NCBI GenBank assembly: GCA_945901155.1
Contig: CAMDKO010000015.1
Location: 1-41,329 of the forward strand
Source: Pedobacter schmidteae
GTDB taxonomy: Bacteria > Bacteroidota > Bacteroidia > Sphingobacteriales > Sphingobacteriaceae
Length of the DNA stretch: 41,329 nt
Reading direction: 5' to 3'
Under the pieces are notes generated by a model. That model was given only the letters and a program-made list of their open reading frames with translations, was not told the origin of the DNA and ran no database searches. Of this stretch, positions 1 through 7,624 are shown piece by piece; position 1 is the first letter of the stretch, and each line of letters starts with the position of its first letter. A program made the position numbers and the translations under genes.

Positions 1-122
1 CAGTTGATCAGATTGTTGGATCAGATCTTGTTTTAGGATATGGTGGCGATGTTCAAACCATTGAATACCTCTCAGGTTATTCAACCACAAGTATTGAAAA
101 AAAGATAAGATCACTCTCTTAA
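1..122 (+). CDS. C-terminus of HldE/RfaE2-like heptose-phosphate adenylyltransferase (5' end outside window)
   Basis: Only the last 39 codons are present; frame and stop (TAA at 120-122) are clear. The fragment contains the pattern GSDLVLGYGG followed by GYSTTSIEKKI, which matches the end of the RfaE2/HldE nucleotidyltransferase domain (GADxVxxxGGxV...STTxIIxKI). That family attaches AMP to heptose 1-phosphate to make ADP-heptose for LPS cores. Other cytidylyltransferase-like proteins of the same fold could end similarly, so the substrate is inferred. The gene enters from the left edge, and the gap of about 107 bp to the next gene shows no terminator hairpin. Confidence 0.6.
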   Translation, partial: VDQIVGSDLVLGYGGDVQTIEYLSGYSTTSIEKKIRSLS

Positions 123-229
123 CCTTCTTTTGATTCGGCAGTAATAGTATCATCCATTTTAATAATATATGCTATCTGCATTCAGGATGTCCTCTTTTAA
201 CACTATTTTTGAATAAAAAACCAATTATC

Positions 230-1369
230 ATGTATTTTGAACTATCCGAAGAGCACCTGATGATACAACAGGCTGCCAGAGATTTTGCTAATACCGAGTT
301 GAAACCAGGTGTAATTGAGAGAGATGAACTTCAAAAATTTCCTCATGAACAGATCAAAAAACTAGGAGAGTTGGGCTTTCTTGGGATGATGGTTGATCCA
401 AAATATAATGGCTCGGGAATGGATACCATTTCTTATGTTCTTGCTATGGAAGAACTCTCAAAAATTGACGCTTCTGCTTCTGTAGTTGTTTCTGTCAATA
501 ACTCCCTAGTTTGTTTTGGACTTGAAAAGTATGGTACCGAATTTCAAAAGGAAAAATATTTGAAGCCATTAGCAGCTGGCGAAATTATCGGTGCATTTTG
601 TCTTTCCGAGCCCGAAGCAGGTTCGGATGCTACCTCTCAGCATACCACAGCAGTAGATATGGGTGATCACTACCTGCTAAACGGGACAAAAAACTGGATC
701 ACAAATGGAGGCAATGCCTCTACGTATCTGGTTATCGCTCAAACCAATTCTGCTCTCAGACATAAGGGTATTAATGCACTTATTGTTGAAAAAGGAATGG
801 AAGGTTTCAGCGTTGGTCCTAAAGAAAACAAACTTGGTATTCGTGGATCTGATACTCATTCCCTAATGTTTACAGATGTAAAGATTCCTAAAGAAAATCG
901 AATTGGCGAGGAAGGTTTTGGCTTCACTTTTGCAATGAAAACTCTGGATGGTGGACGAATAGGTATTGCCTCTCAAGCATTGGGTATTGCCTCTGGGGCC
1001 TACGAACTGGCATTGGCTTATTCAAAAGAACGTAAAACCTTTGGTAAACCTATTGCAGCTCATCAGGCAATACAATTTAAGCTCGCAGACATGGCAACTG
1101 AAATAGAAGCTGCACGGATGCTTTGTTTTAAAGCTGCTTGGTTAAAAGATCAGGGGCTGCCCTATGCAAAGGCAAGTTCAATGGCCAAACTTTTTGCTTC
1201 TGATGTAGCGATGAGAACTACCGTTGAAGCTGTTCAAATACATGGCGGATATGGTTTCGTTAAAGAGTATCATGTAGAACGACTCATGCGCGATGCCAAG
1301 ATAACTCAGATATATGAAGGAACATCAGAGATTCAGCGTATGATTATTGCACGTGAGATTTTAAAATAA
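230..1369 (+). CDS. Acyl-CoA dehydrogenase, short-chain (butyryl-CoA dehydrogenase type)
   Basis: FAD enzyme that oxidises acyl-CoA to trans-2-enoyl-CoA in fatty-acid or branched amino-acid breakdown in the cytoplasm. The ATG at 230 gives 379 residues, the usual family length; an in-frame TTG at 209 would only add seven poorly conserved residues. The order is the family order: helical N-terminal domain, central beta domain with FCLSEPEAGSDA (flavin and acyl-CoA contacts) and WITNGG, then a C-terminal helical domain with ERKTFGKPI and IHGGYGF. The catalytic base is expected to be Glu363 in IYEGTSEIQ, its position in short- and medium-chain enzymes. Chain length is not readable from sequence alone. 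No partner etfAB genes are in the window. The next gene starts 16 bp downstream. Confidence 0.93.
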   Translation: MYFELSEEHLMIQQAARDFANTELKPGVIERDELQKFPHEQIKKLGELGFLGMMVDPKYNGSGMDTISYVLAMEELSKIDASASVVVSVNNSLVCFGLEKYGTEFQKEKYLKPLAAGEIIGAFCLSEPEAGSDATSQHTTAVDMGDHYLLNGTKNWITNGGNASTYLVIAQTNSALRHKGINALIVEKGMEGFSVGPKENKLGIRGSDTHSLMFTDVKIPKENRIGEEGFGFTFAMKTLDGGRIGIASQALGIASGAYELALAYSKERKTFGKPIAAHQAIQFKLADMATEIEAARMLCFKAAWLKDQGLPYAKASSMAKLFASDVAMRTTVEAVQIHGGYGFVKEYHVERLMRDAKITQIYEGTSEIQRMIIAREILK

Positions 1370-1385
1370 CCCAGTACATTTAACT

Positions 1386-2633
1386 ATGAAATATTTTTTC
1401 AATTTAACACTAATAGGTTTACTTATAATCCTAATTTCATCTTGCAAGGGCACTTCTGACGGTGCATTAGAAAAAGGAATATGGCGGGCCACCCTAAAAG
1501 CAGGATCTGGTGATGAGATTCCCTTTAATTTTGAAATAACCGATTCTGCTGACCAGAAATTACTGGATATTATCAATGGAAAAGAAAGATTTAGAGTCAA
1601 TGAAATTTCTACTTTATCCGATTCCGTAATCATTCAGATGCCACTTTTTGATTCAGAGATCAGAGCAGTGCTAAAAAATGAAACACTTAGCGGACAATGG
1701 ATAAAGCATTTTGGTGATAGTGACGAAGTTATGCAGTTTAATGCCCAAAAAGGCGAATTTTGGCGTTTTTTCAAAGATAATACTACTACCAACCCCGATA
1801 TATCTGGGCGCTGGTCAGTTACATTCAATACCTTGAATAAGCAAAGTAGTTATGCCTCAGTTGGTGAATTTACCCAGGAAAATGGCCGTGTTTTCGGAAC
1901 ATTTTTAACCACAACCGGCGATTACCGATTTCTTGAAGGAACAGTTTCTGATCAAAAATTATATCTATCCTGTTTTGACGGAAGCCATGCCTATCTTTTC
2001 ACGGGTAAGCTATTGAATGATAGCACTATTACGGAAGGTAAATTCTATTCAGGCCTATCTTCTATTGAAACCTGGACTGCGAATAAAGATGATAAGGCAA
2101 TTCTTCCTGATGCCTATTCAATAACCGATCTTAAACCTGGTTATGATAAAATAGATTTTTCATTTCCGGGTCTTGATGGGAAAAAAGTATCTCTTTCTGA
2201 CCAGAAGTTTAAGAATAAGATCGTGCTTGTTCAGTTTTTTGGATCATGGTGTCCTAATTGCATGGATGAAACAGCATACCTAACCAGCTTTCATAAAAAA
2301 TATCAGGAAAAAGGGGTTGAAATTATTGCACTGGCCTATGAACGTACCAAAGATTTTGAACGTTCTAGAAAAAATATAGCTAGGTTGAGAGACAGATTTT
2401 CAGTGCCTTATGATATGTTGGTTACAGGATTTACGAAAGATAAAGTTGAGGTTTCTAAAAGTTTACCAATGCTTAAGCAATTTATGGCATTTCCAACCCT
2501 GATGATCATTGATAAAAATGGCAAAATCAGAAAGATTCATACCGGTTTTAGCGGACCCGGCACCGGAACCCATTATTCTGATTTTGTAAAAGAGTTCGAG
2601 AAAACAATAGCTGATTTGCTGGCAGAAAAATAA
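1386..2633 (+). CDS. Thioredoxin-fold (TlpA/ResA-like) lipoprotein
   Basis: A 415-residue exported lipoprotein: hydrophobic signal up to a lipobox ending at Cys20 (ILISSCKG). The first 240 residues are a beta-rich region of the kind found before TlpA domains in Bacteroidota. A C-terminal TlpA/AhpC-TSA-like domain (about 255-415) carries the redox motif W-C-P-N-C (Cys289 and Cys292) and a cis-proline region near FMAFPTLM. It should reduce or exchange disulfides in the periplasm; its substrate is unknown. It starts 16 bp after the acyl-CoA dehydrogenase and ends 2 bp before the M1 peptidase gene, so the lipoprotein and peptidase are very probably co-transcribed. Confidence 0.88.
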   Translation: MKYFFNLTLIGLLIILISSCKGTSDGALEKGIWRATLKAGSGDEIPFNFEITDSADQKLLDIINGKERFRVNEISTLSDSVIIQMPLFDSEIRAVLKNETLSGQWIKHFGDSDEVMQFNAQKGEFWRFFKDNTTTNPDISGRWSVTFNTLNKQSSYASVGEFTQENGRVFGTFLTTTGDYRFLEGTVSDQKLYLSCFDGSHAYLFTGKLLNDSTITEGKFYSGLSSIETWTANKDDKAILPDAYSITDLKPGYDKIDFSFPGLDGKKVSLSDQKFKNKIVLVQFFGSWCPNCMDETAYLTSFHKKYQEKGVEIIALAYERTKDFERSRKNIARLRDRFSVPYDMLVTGFTKDKVEVSKSLPMLKQFMAFPTLMIIDKNGKIRKIHTGFSGPGTGTHYSDFVKEFEKTIADLLAEK

Positions 2634-2635
2634 AG

Positions 2636-4756
2636 ATGAACTATAAATTAATACTATGCTGCCCATTATTAGCAGCACTTCTTCTTCAATCGTGTTCCAC
2701 ACCCAAAATGCTGAATCTTGATCCGGTCACGGTAACCGAAAATATACCAGGTTCTAAAGTATATCGTGGCAGCTATACCAGAAAAACTGACCTGATTAAT
2801 ACCAGACTTGACCTTAGCTTTGACTGGGATAGTGCCTATGTTCATGGAAAGGCTACTATTCAAGCAAAACCATATTTTTATGCTACAGATCAGTTGCTGC
2901 TCAACGCCAATGGTTTTCGTATCAAAAACGTTTCTTTAGTTAACAGTTACGATAAAAAGCCTCTTCAGTATAAATATGATGGTAAAATACTCTCAATAAC
3001 TCTTGATAAAGTGTATAACAACGACCAGATTTATACGGTTTTTATAGATTATGTGGCCATGCCAAATAAGTTGAAGATTGGTGAAGATATTTCGTCCTCT
3101 GGCGACCGTGGAATGTACTTCATCAATCTAGACGGAAAAGACAAGGATAAACCCAAACAGATCTGGACTCAGGGTGAGACTGAATGCAACTCAAACTGGT
3201 TCCCAACAATAAATGACACTCAGGAAAAAATGACTCAGGAACTAAATATTACTGTTCCTAATGAATTTGTCAGTCTTTCAAATGGTACCCTAGAGTTTTC
3301 AAGTATGAATGGTGATGGAACTCGTACAGATAGCTGGCGACAAGAGCAAGCGCATTCAACGTATTTGATCATGCTGGCTGTAGGAAATTTTACCATCACC
3401 AAAGATAAATGGCGTGATAAGGAGGTAAGTTATTATACCGAACCGGCCTACGCTTCAACGGCTAGGCTTGTTTTTGGAAACACTCCCCAAATGATGGAAT
3501 TTTTCTCTCTGAAACTAGGGGTTGATTATCCATGGGATAAATATTCGCAAATTGTTGTGAGAGATTTTGTAAGTGGAGCCATGGAAAATACCAGCGCTAC
3601 AGTTTTTTATGAAGGATTAAATATGTCTGAAGGGCAGTATATTGATCAAAATCAGGAAGATATCATCTCTCATGAGCTTTTTCATCATTGGTTTGGCGAT
3701 TTGGTAACTGCAGAATCCTGGGCAAACCTTCCCTTGAATGAGTCATTTGCTACCTATGCTGAATATTTATGGGATGAATTTAAAAATGGGCGAGATCAGG
3801 CTGATTTTAAAGGATTTCAGGATTTGTCGGCTTATATCGGCAATAAAAGTAATGAGAACTTGGATGTCATACGTTTTGATTACGCAGATCGTGAACACAT
3901 GTTTGATGAGATCAGCTATCAGAAAGGTGGTAGAATCATACATATGTTGCGAAAAACTGTTGGAGATGCGGCCTTTTTCAAAGCTCTCAACCTATATCTT
4001 ACCCGTAATGCCTATAAATCTGCTGAAATTCATGATTTGAGACTTGTTTTTGAAGAGGTAACAGGTACTGATATGAATTGGTTTTTTAATCAATGGTTTC
4101 TGTCATCAGGTCACCCTGTATTAGACATACAGAACACCTTTGATCCTCAAAGTAAAGAGGTTTCTGTAACGATCAGGCAAAATCAGGACCTGTCAAAAAC
4201 TCCGCTGTATCGTATTCCTATTGCTATCGATATCTATGTTAACAGCAAGGTAGTACGTAAGGAGGTTGTTCTGGATAAGCAAAAGCAATCTTTTGTTTTT
4301 CCTGTAGCCGCACTTCCGGATCTAGTCAACGTTGATGCTGAAAAATATATTCTAGCTGAGAAATCAGAAGTTAAAACCTTGCAGCAATATGCATTTCAAT
4401 ACGAGCATGCTCCACTTTTTATGGATAGAATGGAGGCGGTAATTATGCTCCTGAAGAAAAAAGAGGAGAGCCTTTCAAAAAGGATATTGATTACAGCTTT
4501 TAACGATAAAAACTGGGTAATTCGTAATACCGCTTTATTGGCATTGGAACACCTTTCGAACGAAGAAAAGACCTCGGTTTACCAAAAAATAAAGGAATTG
4601 GCTCTAAATGATGGCAATTCACAGGTAAGAGCTTCAGCGGTTGAAATTCTTGGGAAACATTACCGATCAATGGATAATCGCACTATTTTCGCAATTACAG
4701 CAAAGGATAAATCGCTTGCTGTGAAAAAGGCTACTAATGATGCATCAAAAAAATAA
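2636..4756 (+). CDS. M1-family zinc aminopeptidase, lipoprotein, with C-terminal HEAT-like repeats
   Basis: A 706-residue metallopeptidase. The signal peptide ends in a lipobox at Cys20 (LLQSCST), so it is anchored in the outer envelope. The GAMEN-type exopeptidase motif is at 314-318 and the zinc motif HELFH at 346-350, with the third ligand Glu369 in the NES sequence 18 residues on; all catalytic residues are present. M1 enzymes remove N-terminal residues from peptides. Residues about 590-690 contain alternating helices (DKNWVIRNTALLAL, NSQVRASAVEIL) that look like HEAT/armadillo repeats and may replace the usual M1 C-terminal domain. Only 2 bp separate it from the thioredoxin-like gene upstream. 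Confidence 0.93.
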   Translation: MNYKLILCCPLLAALLLQSCSTPKMLNLDPVTVTENIPGSKVYRGSYTRKTDLINTRLDLSFDWDSAYVHGKATIQAKPYFYATDQLLLNANGFRIKNVSLVNSYDKKPLQYKYDGKILSITLDKVYNNDQIYTVFIDYVAMPNKLKIGEDISSSGDRGMYFINLDGKDKDKPKQIWTQGETECNSNWFPTINDTQEKMTQELNITVPNEFVSLSNGTLEFSSMNGDGTRTDSWRQEQAHSTYLIMLAVGNFTITKDKWRDKEVSYYTEPAYASTARLVFGNTPQMMEFFSLKLGVDYPWDKYSQIVVRDFVSGAMENTSATVFYEGLNMSEGQYIDQNQEDIISHELFHHWFGDLVTAESWANLPLNESFATYAEYLWDEFKNGRDQADFKGFQDLSAYIGNKSNENLDVIRFDYADREHMFDEISYQKGGRIIHMLRKTVGDAAFFKALNLYLTRNAYKSAEIHDLRLVFEEVTGTDMNWFFNQWFLSSGHPVLDIQNTFDPQSKEVSVTIRQNQDLSKTPLYRIPIAIDIYVNSKVVRKEVVLDKQKQSFVFPVAALPDLVNVDAEKYILAEKSEVKTLQQYAFQYEHAPLFMDRMEAVIMLLKKKEESLSKRILITAFNDKNWVIRNTALLALEHLSNEEKTSVYQKIKELALNDGNSQVRASAVEILGKHYRSMDNRTIFAITAKDKSLAVKKATNDASKK

Positions 4757-4758
4757 AG

Positions 4759-4796
4759 GAATCCAATCCCTGATGCTAAAGACAGTGATTGGGTTC
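4759..4796. terminator. Possible shared terminator between convergent genes
   Basis: Arms at 4759-4768 and 4787-4796 pair over ten bases with one G-U pair, and three more pairs can form inside. It lies exactly between the M1 gene stop and the stop of the minus-strand membrane protein, and is followed by an A/T-rich run on the plus side. The imperfect stem and large loop make it a moderate candidate only. Confidence 0.4.
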
Positions 4797-4806
4797 AAAT
4801 AAAAAT

Positions 4807-5154
4807 TTAAATAGCTTTTTCTGAGCGAAAAGCAGAAAATATCATTTGTATCAGTGCAAGAACAGCAGCAAATAAAAAGGCAGAGAAAAATCCCTGTGTA
4901 TTGAAATCGGTCATTAAGTAATCAACTAATAATACCATCAACACAGTAATAATAAATGACATTAATCCGAGCGTTAAAAAATTGATTGGGAAAGTCAAAA
5001 TCCGAAGAATCATGCCAATTGTAGCATTGGCTAATGCAATGAGACTGCCCGCTACAATTGCAGTCCAGAAATTCACTACGGTAACTCCTGGCAAAAGGTA
5101 TGCAGCTATGGCAACTGCGGCTCCCATTAGTAATATCTCAATGATTAGTCTCAT
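4807..5154 (-). CDS. Phage holin family IV-type (DUF360) small membrane protein
   Basis: A 115-residue protein with four hydrophobic segments (about 3-20, 28-50, 55-80, 88-108), with glycine and small residues in LLPGVTVVNFWTAIVAG, the typical N-terminal half of this family. Such proteins are chromosomal in many bacteria and their function is unknown; the name does not mean phage. It is convergent with the M1 peptidase and divergent from the next gene with only 28 bp between their starts. Family assignment rests on motif recall. Confidence 0.8.
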   Translation of the reverse strand: MRLIIEILLMGAAVAIAAYLLPGVTVVNFWTAIVAGSLIALANATIGMILRILTFPINFLTLGLMSFIITVLMVLLVDYLMTDFNTQGFFSAFLFAAVLALIQMIFSAFRSEKAI

Positions 5155-5182
5155 AATTCGTTTTTATAAAATGTAATAAACA

Positions 5183-5638
5183 ATGAAATTGAATAAACTG
5201 TTTTACATTTTCACATTTTTTTTTCTCTTTCTTAATTCCTGTAGGCAGGAAATACCAAAAGACAAGGTAAGCAGCGAACTAAAAATTGGTCTTTCTGATG
5301 ATAGTACAAAAGTGATACTATTTAAAGTGCCATCGTATATGATTGAAGAATTGAGGTCTGATTCATTGAAGAATACTGACTGGATCAATTTTTTTGCTGT
5401 TTATAAAGATACTTCCGATCAGGAACTAAGAGATTTTCAATCCGCTTTGGAAGGAACTTATACCATCGCCGACAAAATGATCAGGTTTAAGCCAGAAATA
5501 GAATTTAAACCTGGTGTCTCTTATTTTGCAAGGTGTTATACTAAAATTCTGCTCAGAAAGCCTGAAGATATTATTTCTACCAAAAAAATATTTACTAGCG
5601 GCGATTATATTGAATTTAAATTCAGTTCAGGTAAATAA
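5183..5638 (+). CDS. Small lipoprotein of unknown function
   Basis: A 151-residue protein with a strongly hydrophobic Phe/Leu-rich signal ending in FLFLNSCRQE, so Cys20 should be lipidated. The mature part is polar with several predicted beta strands (SSELKIGLS, TYTIADKMIRF, VSYFARCYTKILL) and no motif that I recognise. Its start lies 28 bp from the divergent holin-like gene, so the two must share or overlap promoter sequence. It precedes the rimP promoter and may use the hairpin at 5706 as its terminator. Confidence 0.7.
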   Translation: MKLNKLFYIFTFFFLFLNSCRQEIPKDKVSSELKIGLSDDSTKVILFKVPSYMIEELRSDSLKNTDWINFFAVYKDTSDQELRDFQSALEGTYTIADKMIRFKPEIEFKPGVSYFARCYTKILLRKPEDIISTKKIFTSGDYIEFKFSSGK

Positions 5639-5661
5639 TATAAATGTATTGAAACCAGGTA

Positions 5662-5692
5662 TTTGCAATGCCGGATAGTTTTTTTATATTTG
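5662..5692 (+). promoter_or_regulatory. Bacteroidota-type promoter of the rimP-nusA-infB operon
   Basis: TTTG at 5662-5665, a 19-bp spacer, then TATATTTG at 5685-5692: an exact match to the phylum consensus TTTG-N19-TAnnTTTG. Transcription should begin near 5698-5700, only a few bases before the hairpin at 5706, so the leader starts almost directly with that structure. Confidence 0.8.
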
Positions 5693-5705
5693 CATCGATC
5701 TGTGA

Positions 5706-5737
5706 AGAGCCCCGACGTTATCGGGGCTCTTTTTTTA
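5706..5737 (+). terminator. Promoter-proximal intrinsic terminator/attenuator of rimP operon
   Basis: A perfect 10-bp stem (5706-5715 with 5721-5730), loop CGTTA, six G-C pairs, followed by seven T residues. It has every feature of a Rho-independent terminator, yet lies downstream of the rimP promoter and 39 bp before the rimP start. It could end transcripts of the upstream lipoprotein gene, attenuate the nusA operon, or both. Confidence 0.85.
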
Positions 5738-5775
5738 CCTTCCTATTTTTTGAATGGGATCAAAAAAGGTCGATT

Positions 5776-6240
5776 ATGAACATAGAGAAAAGGGTTGTTG
5801 AATTAGTTGAAGAGAAGATTGCTGATCGTCCAGATTTGTTTTTGGTTGATGTGCAGATGCATGGAAGCGGAATTTTGTCTATTTTAGTAGATGGCGATAA
5901 GGGCGTTGCAATTAGTGATTGCGTTGCAATTAGCCGCCATGTGGGTTTTCATCTTGAAGAGGAAAATACAATTGAACAGGCTTACAGGCTTGAGGTTTCT
6001 TCGCCGGGTATAGACACTCCGCTAAAATCATTCAGACAATTTCAGAAAAATATCAATCGCTCCTTGAAAATCAAGTTGTTGGATGGTCATATGAAGGAAG
6101 GCAAATTGATCAATGCCGAAGAATCGGGCATTACCATTCAAGAAAGTGTAAAAGAAAAAGGGAAAAAAGCAGAATTGATAGAAAGCTTGATTCCATTTGA
6201 AAATATTTCAGAAAGTATAGTTTTAGTGAGTTTTAAATAA
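5776..6240 (+). CDS. rimP: Ribosome maturation factor RimP
   Basis: Assists late assembly of the 30S subunit. The ATG at 5776 gives 154 residues, normal for the family; the longer frame from 5668 would run through the terminator hairpin and is rejected. The N-terminal domain carries the family signature YRLEVSSPGIDTPL, followed by an SH3-like C-terminal domain with LDGHMKEGKL and a lysine-rich loop. It stands first in the conserved rimP-nusA-infB order, with nusA 33 bp downstream. Confidence 0.95.
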   Translation: MNIEKRVVELVEEKIADRPDLFLVDVQMHGSGILSILVDGDKGVAISDCVAISRHVGFHLEEENTIEQAYRLEVSSPGIDTPLKSFRQFQKNINRSLKIKLLDGHMKEGKLINAEESGITIQESVKEKGKKAELIESLIPFENISESIVLVSFK

Positions 6241-6273
6241 CGTCCTATATAAATGGGACAAATTCAATAAAAA

Positions 6274-7509
6274 ATGAGCAATATTAATTTAATCGATTCA
6301 TTCCAGGAGTTTAAAGACTTCAAGAATATTGACCGTCCTACGGTTATTAGTGTTTTAGAAGAGGTTTTCCGCAGCATGTTGCGTAAAAGGTATGGTACTG
6401 ACGAGAATTGCGATGTGATTGTCAACCCGGATAATGGTGATTTGGAGATCTGGCGTACCCGTACTGTTATGGAGGATGGATTTTCTGAAGATGATGATCT
6501 GGAGATTGAGCTGGCTGAAGTAAAAACTTTTGACGCTGATCTAGAAGTTGGTGATGATTTTATCGAACAGATCACACTTGAAAGTTTTGGCCGCAGAGCA
6601 ATACTTGCTGCCCGTCAGACACTTGTTTCAAAAATTCTTGAACTTGAAAAAGACGAAATATTTAAAAAGTATAAAGATCGTGTTGGTGAAATTGTTTCCG
6701 GTGAAGTTTATCAGGTTTGGAAAAAAGAAACACTGGTGCTTGATGATGAAGGCAATGAGCTTTTATTACCTAAAACTGAGCAGATCCCTGCAGATTATTT
6801 CAAAAAAGGAGATTCTGTACGTGCAATAATTGAAAAGGTAGAAATGTTAAATGGTAACCCCAAGATTATTATTTCACGTACTGCACCTGAGTTTCTACAG
6901 CGTTTGTTCGAAATGGAAGTTCCTGAAATTTTTGATGGCCTGATTACCATTAAAAAGATTGTACGTGAGCCTGGTGAAAGAGCAAAGGTTGCGGTAGAAT
7001 CTTATGATGACAGAATTGATCCTGTAGGAGCCTGTGTGGGTATGAAGGGGTCACGTATTCATGGTATTGTTCGTGAACTAAAGAATGAAAATATTGATGT
7101 GATCAATTTTACAAACAATATTTCATTGTATATTCAAAGGGCTTTAAGTCCGGCTAAGATCACCAGTATCAAATTAGACGAAGAAGAAAAAAGAGCTGCA
7201 GTGTATTTGAAACCAGATCAGGTTTCACTGGCTATTGGCCGTGGTGGACATAATATCAAGTTAGCCGGAAAGCTGACAGGATTCGAGATTGATGTATACC
7301 GTGAAGCACTTGAAGATGATGAGGATGTGGATATTGAGGAATTCTCAGATGAAATTGAAGGCTGGATCATTGATGAATTCAAGCGTGTTGGACTAGATAC
7401 AGCAAAATCAATTCTGGCATTAAATGCAGATGAATTGGTAAAACGTACCGATCTGGAAGAAACAACAGTGAAAGATGTAATTGAGATTCTGAAGTCAGAA
7501 TTCGAATAA
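6274..7509 (+). CDS. nusA: Transcription termination/antitermination factor NusA
   Basis: Binds RNA polymerase and nascent RNA and controls pausing, termination and antitermination. The 411-residue protein shows, in order, the N-terminal polymerase-binding domain (1-125), an S1 domain (about 135-200, VGEIVSGEVYQV), KH1 (DPVGACVGMKGSRI) and KH2 (SLAIGRGGHNIKLAGKLTG), then a short helical tail ending in a helix-hairpin-like segment (LNADELVKRTDLEE). The long acidic repeats of the E. coli protein are absent, as usual in this phylum. Since NusA acts at hairpins, the leader terminator of its own operon is a natural feedback point (inference). Confidence 0.96.
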   Translation: MSNINLIDSFQEFKDFKNIDRPTVISVLEEVFRSMLRKRYGTDENCDVIVNPDNGDLEIWRTRTVMEDGFSEDDDLEIELAEVKTFDADLEVGDDFIEQITLESFGRRAILAARQTLVSKILELEKDEIFKKYKDRVGEIVSGEVYQVWKKETLVLDDEGNELLLPKTEQIPADYFKKGDSVRAIIEKVEMLNGNPKIIISRTAPEFLQRLFEMEVPEIFDGLITIKKIVREPGERAKVAVESYDDRIDPVGACVGMKGSRIHGIVRELKNENIDVINFTNNISLYIQRALSPAKITSIKLDEEEKRAAVYLKPDQVSLAIGRGGHNIKLAGKLTGFEIDVYREALEDDEDVDIEEFSDEIEGWIIDEFKRVGLDTAKSILALNADELVKRTDLEETTVKDVIEILKSEFE

Positions 7510-7624
7510 GTTATTTGAGTTGGGATATTTGAAAAAATTTCTGGGCAGAGAAATTGCCCGATCCTAAAACATATAACATATAAAAAACGTACTTTTATAC
7601 AAAAATAGCGAGGTTAAATAATAA

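Noticed and set aside
4807-5154. Prophage remnant suggested by the holin-type name
   Set aside because: The family is widespread in chromosomes, and no phage structural, integrase or lysis genes are nearby.
5668-5775. Longer start for RimP
   Set aside because: It would translate the terminator hairpin and precede the family's usual N-terminus. ATG 5776 gives the standard length.
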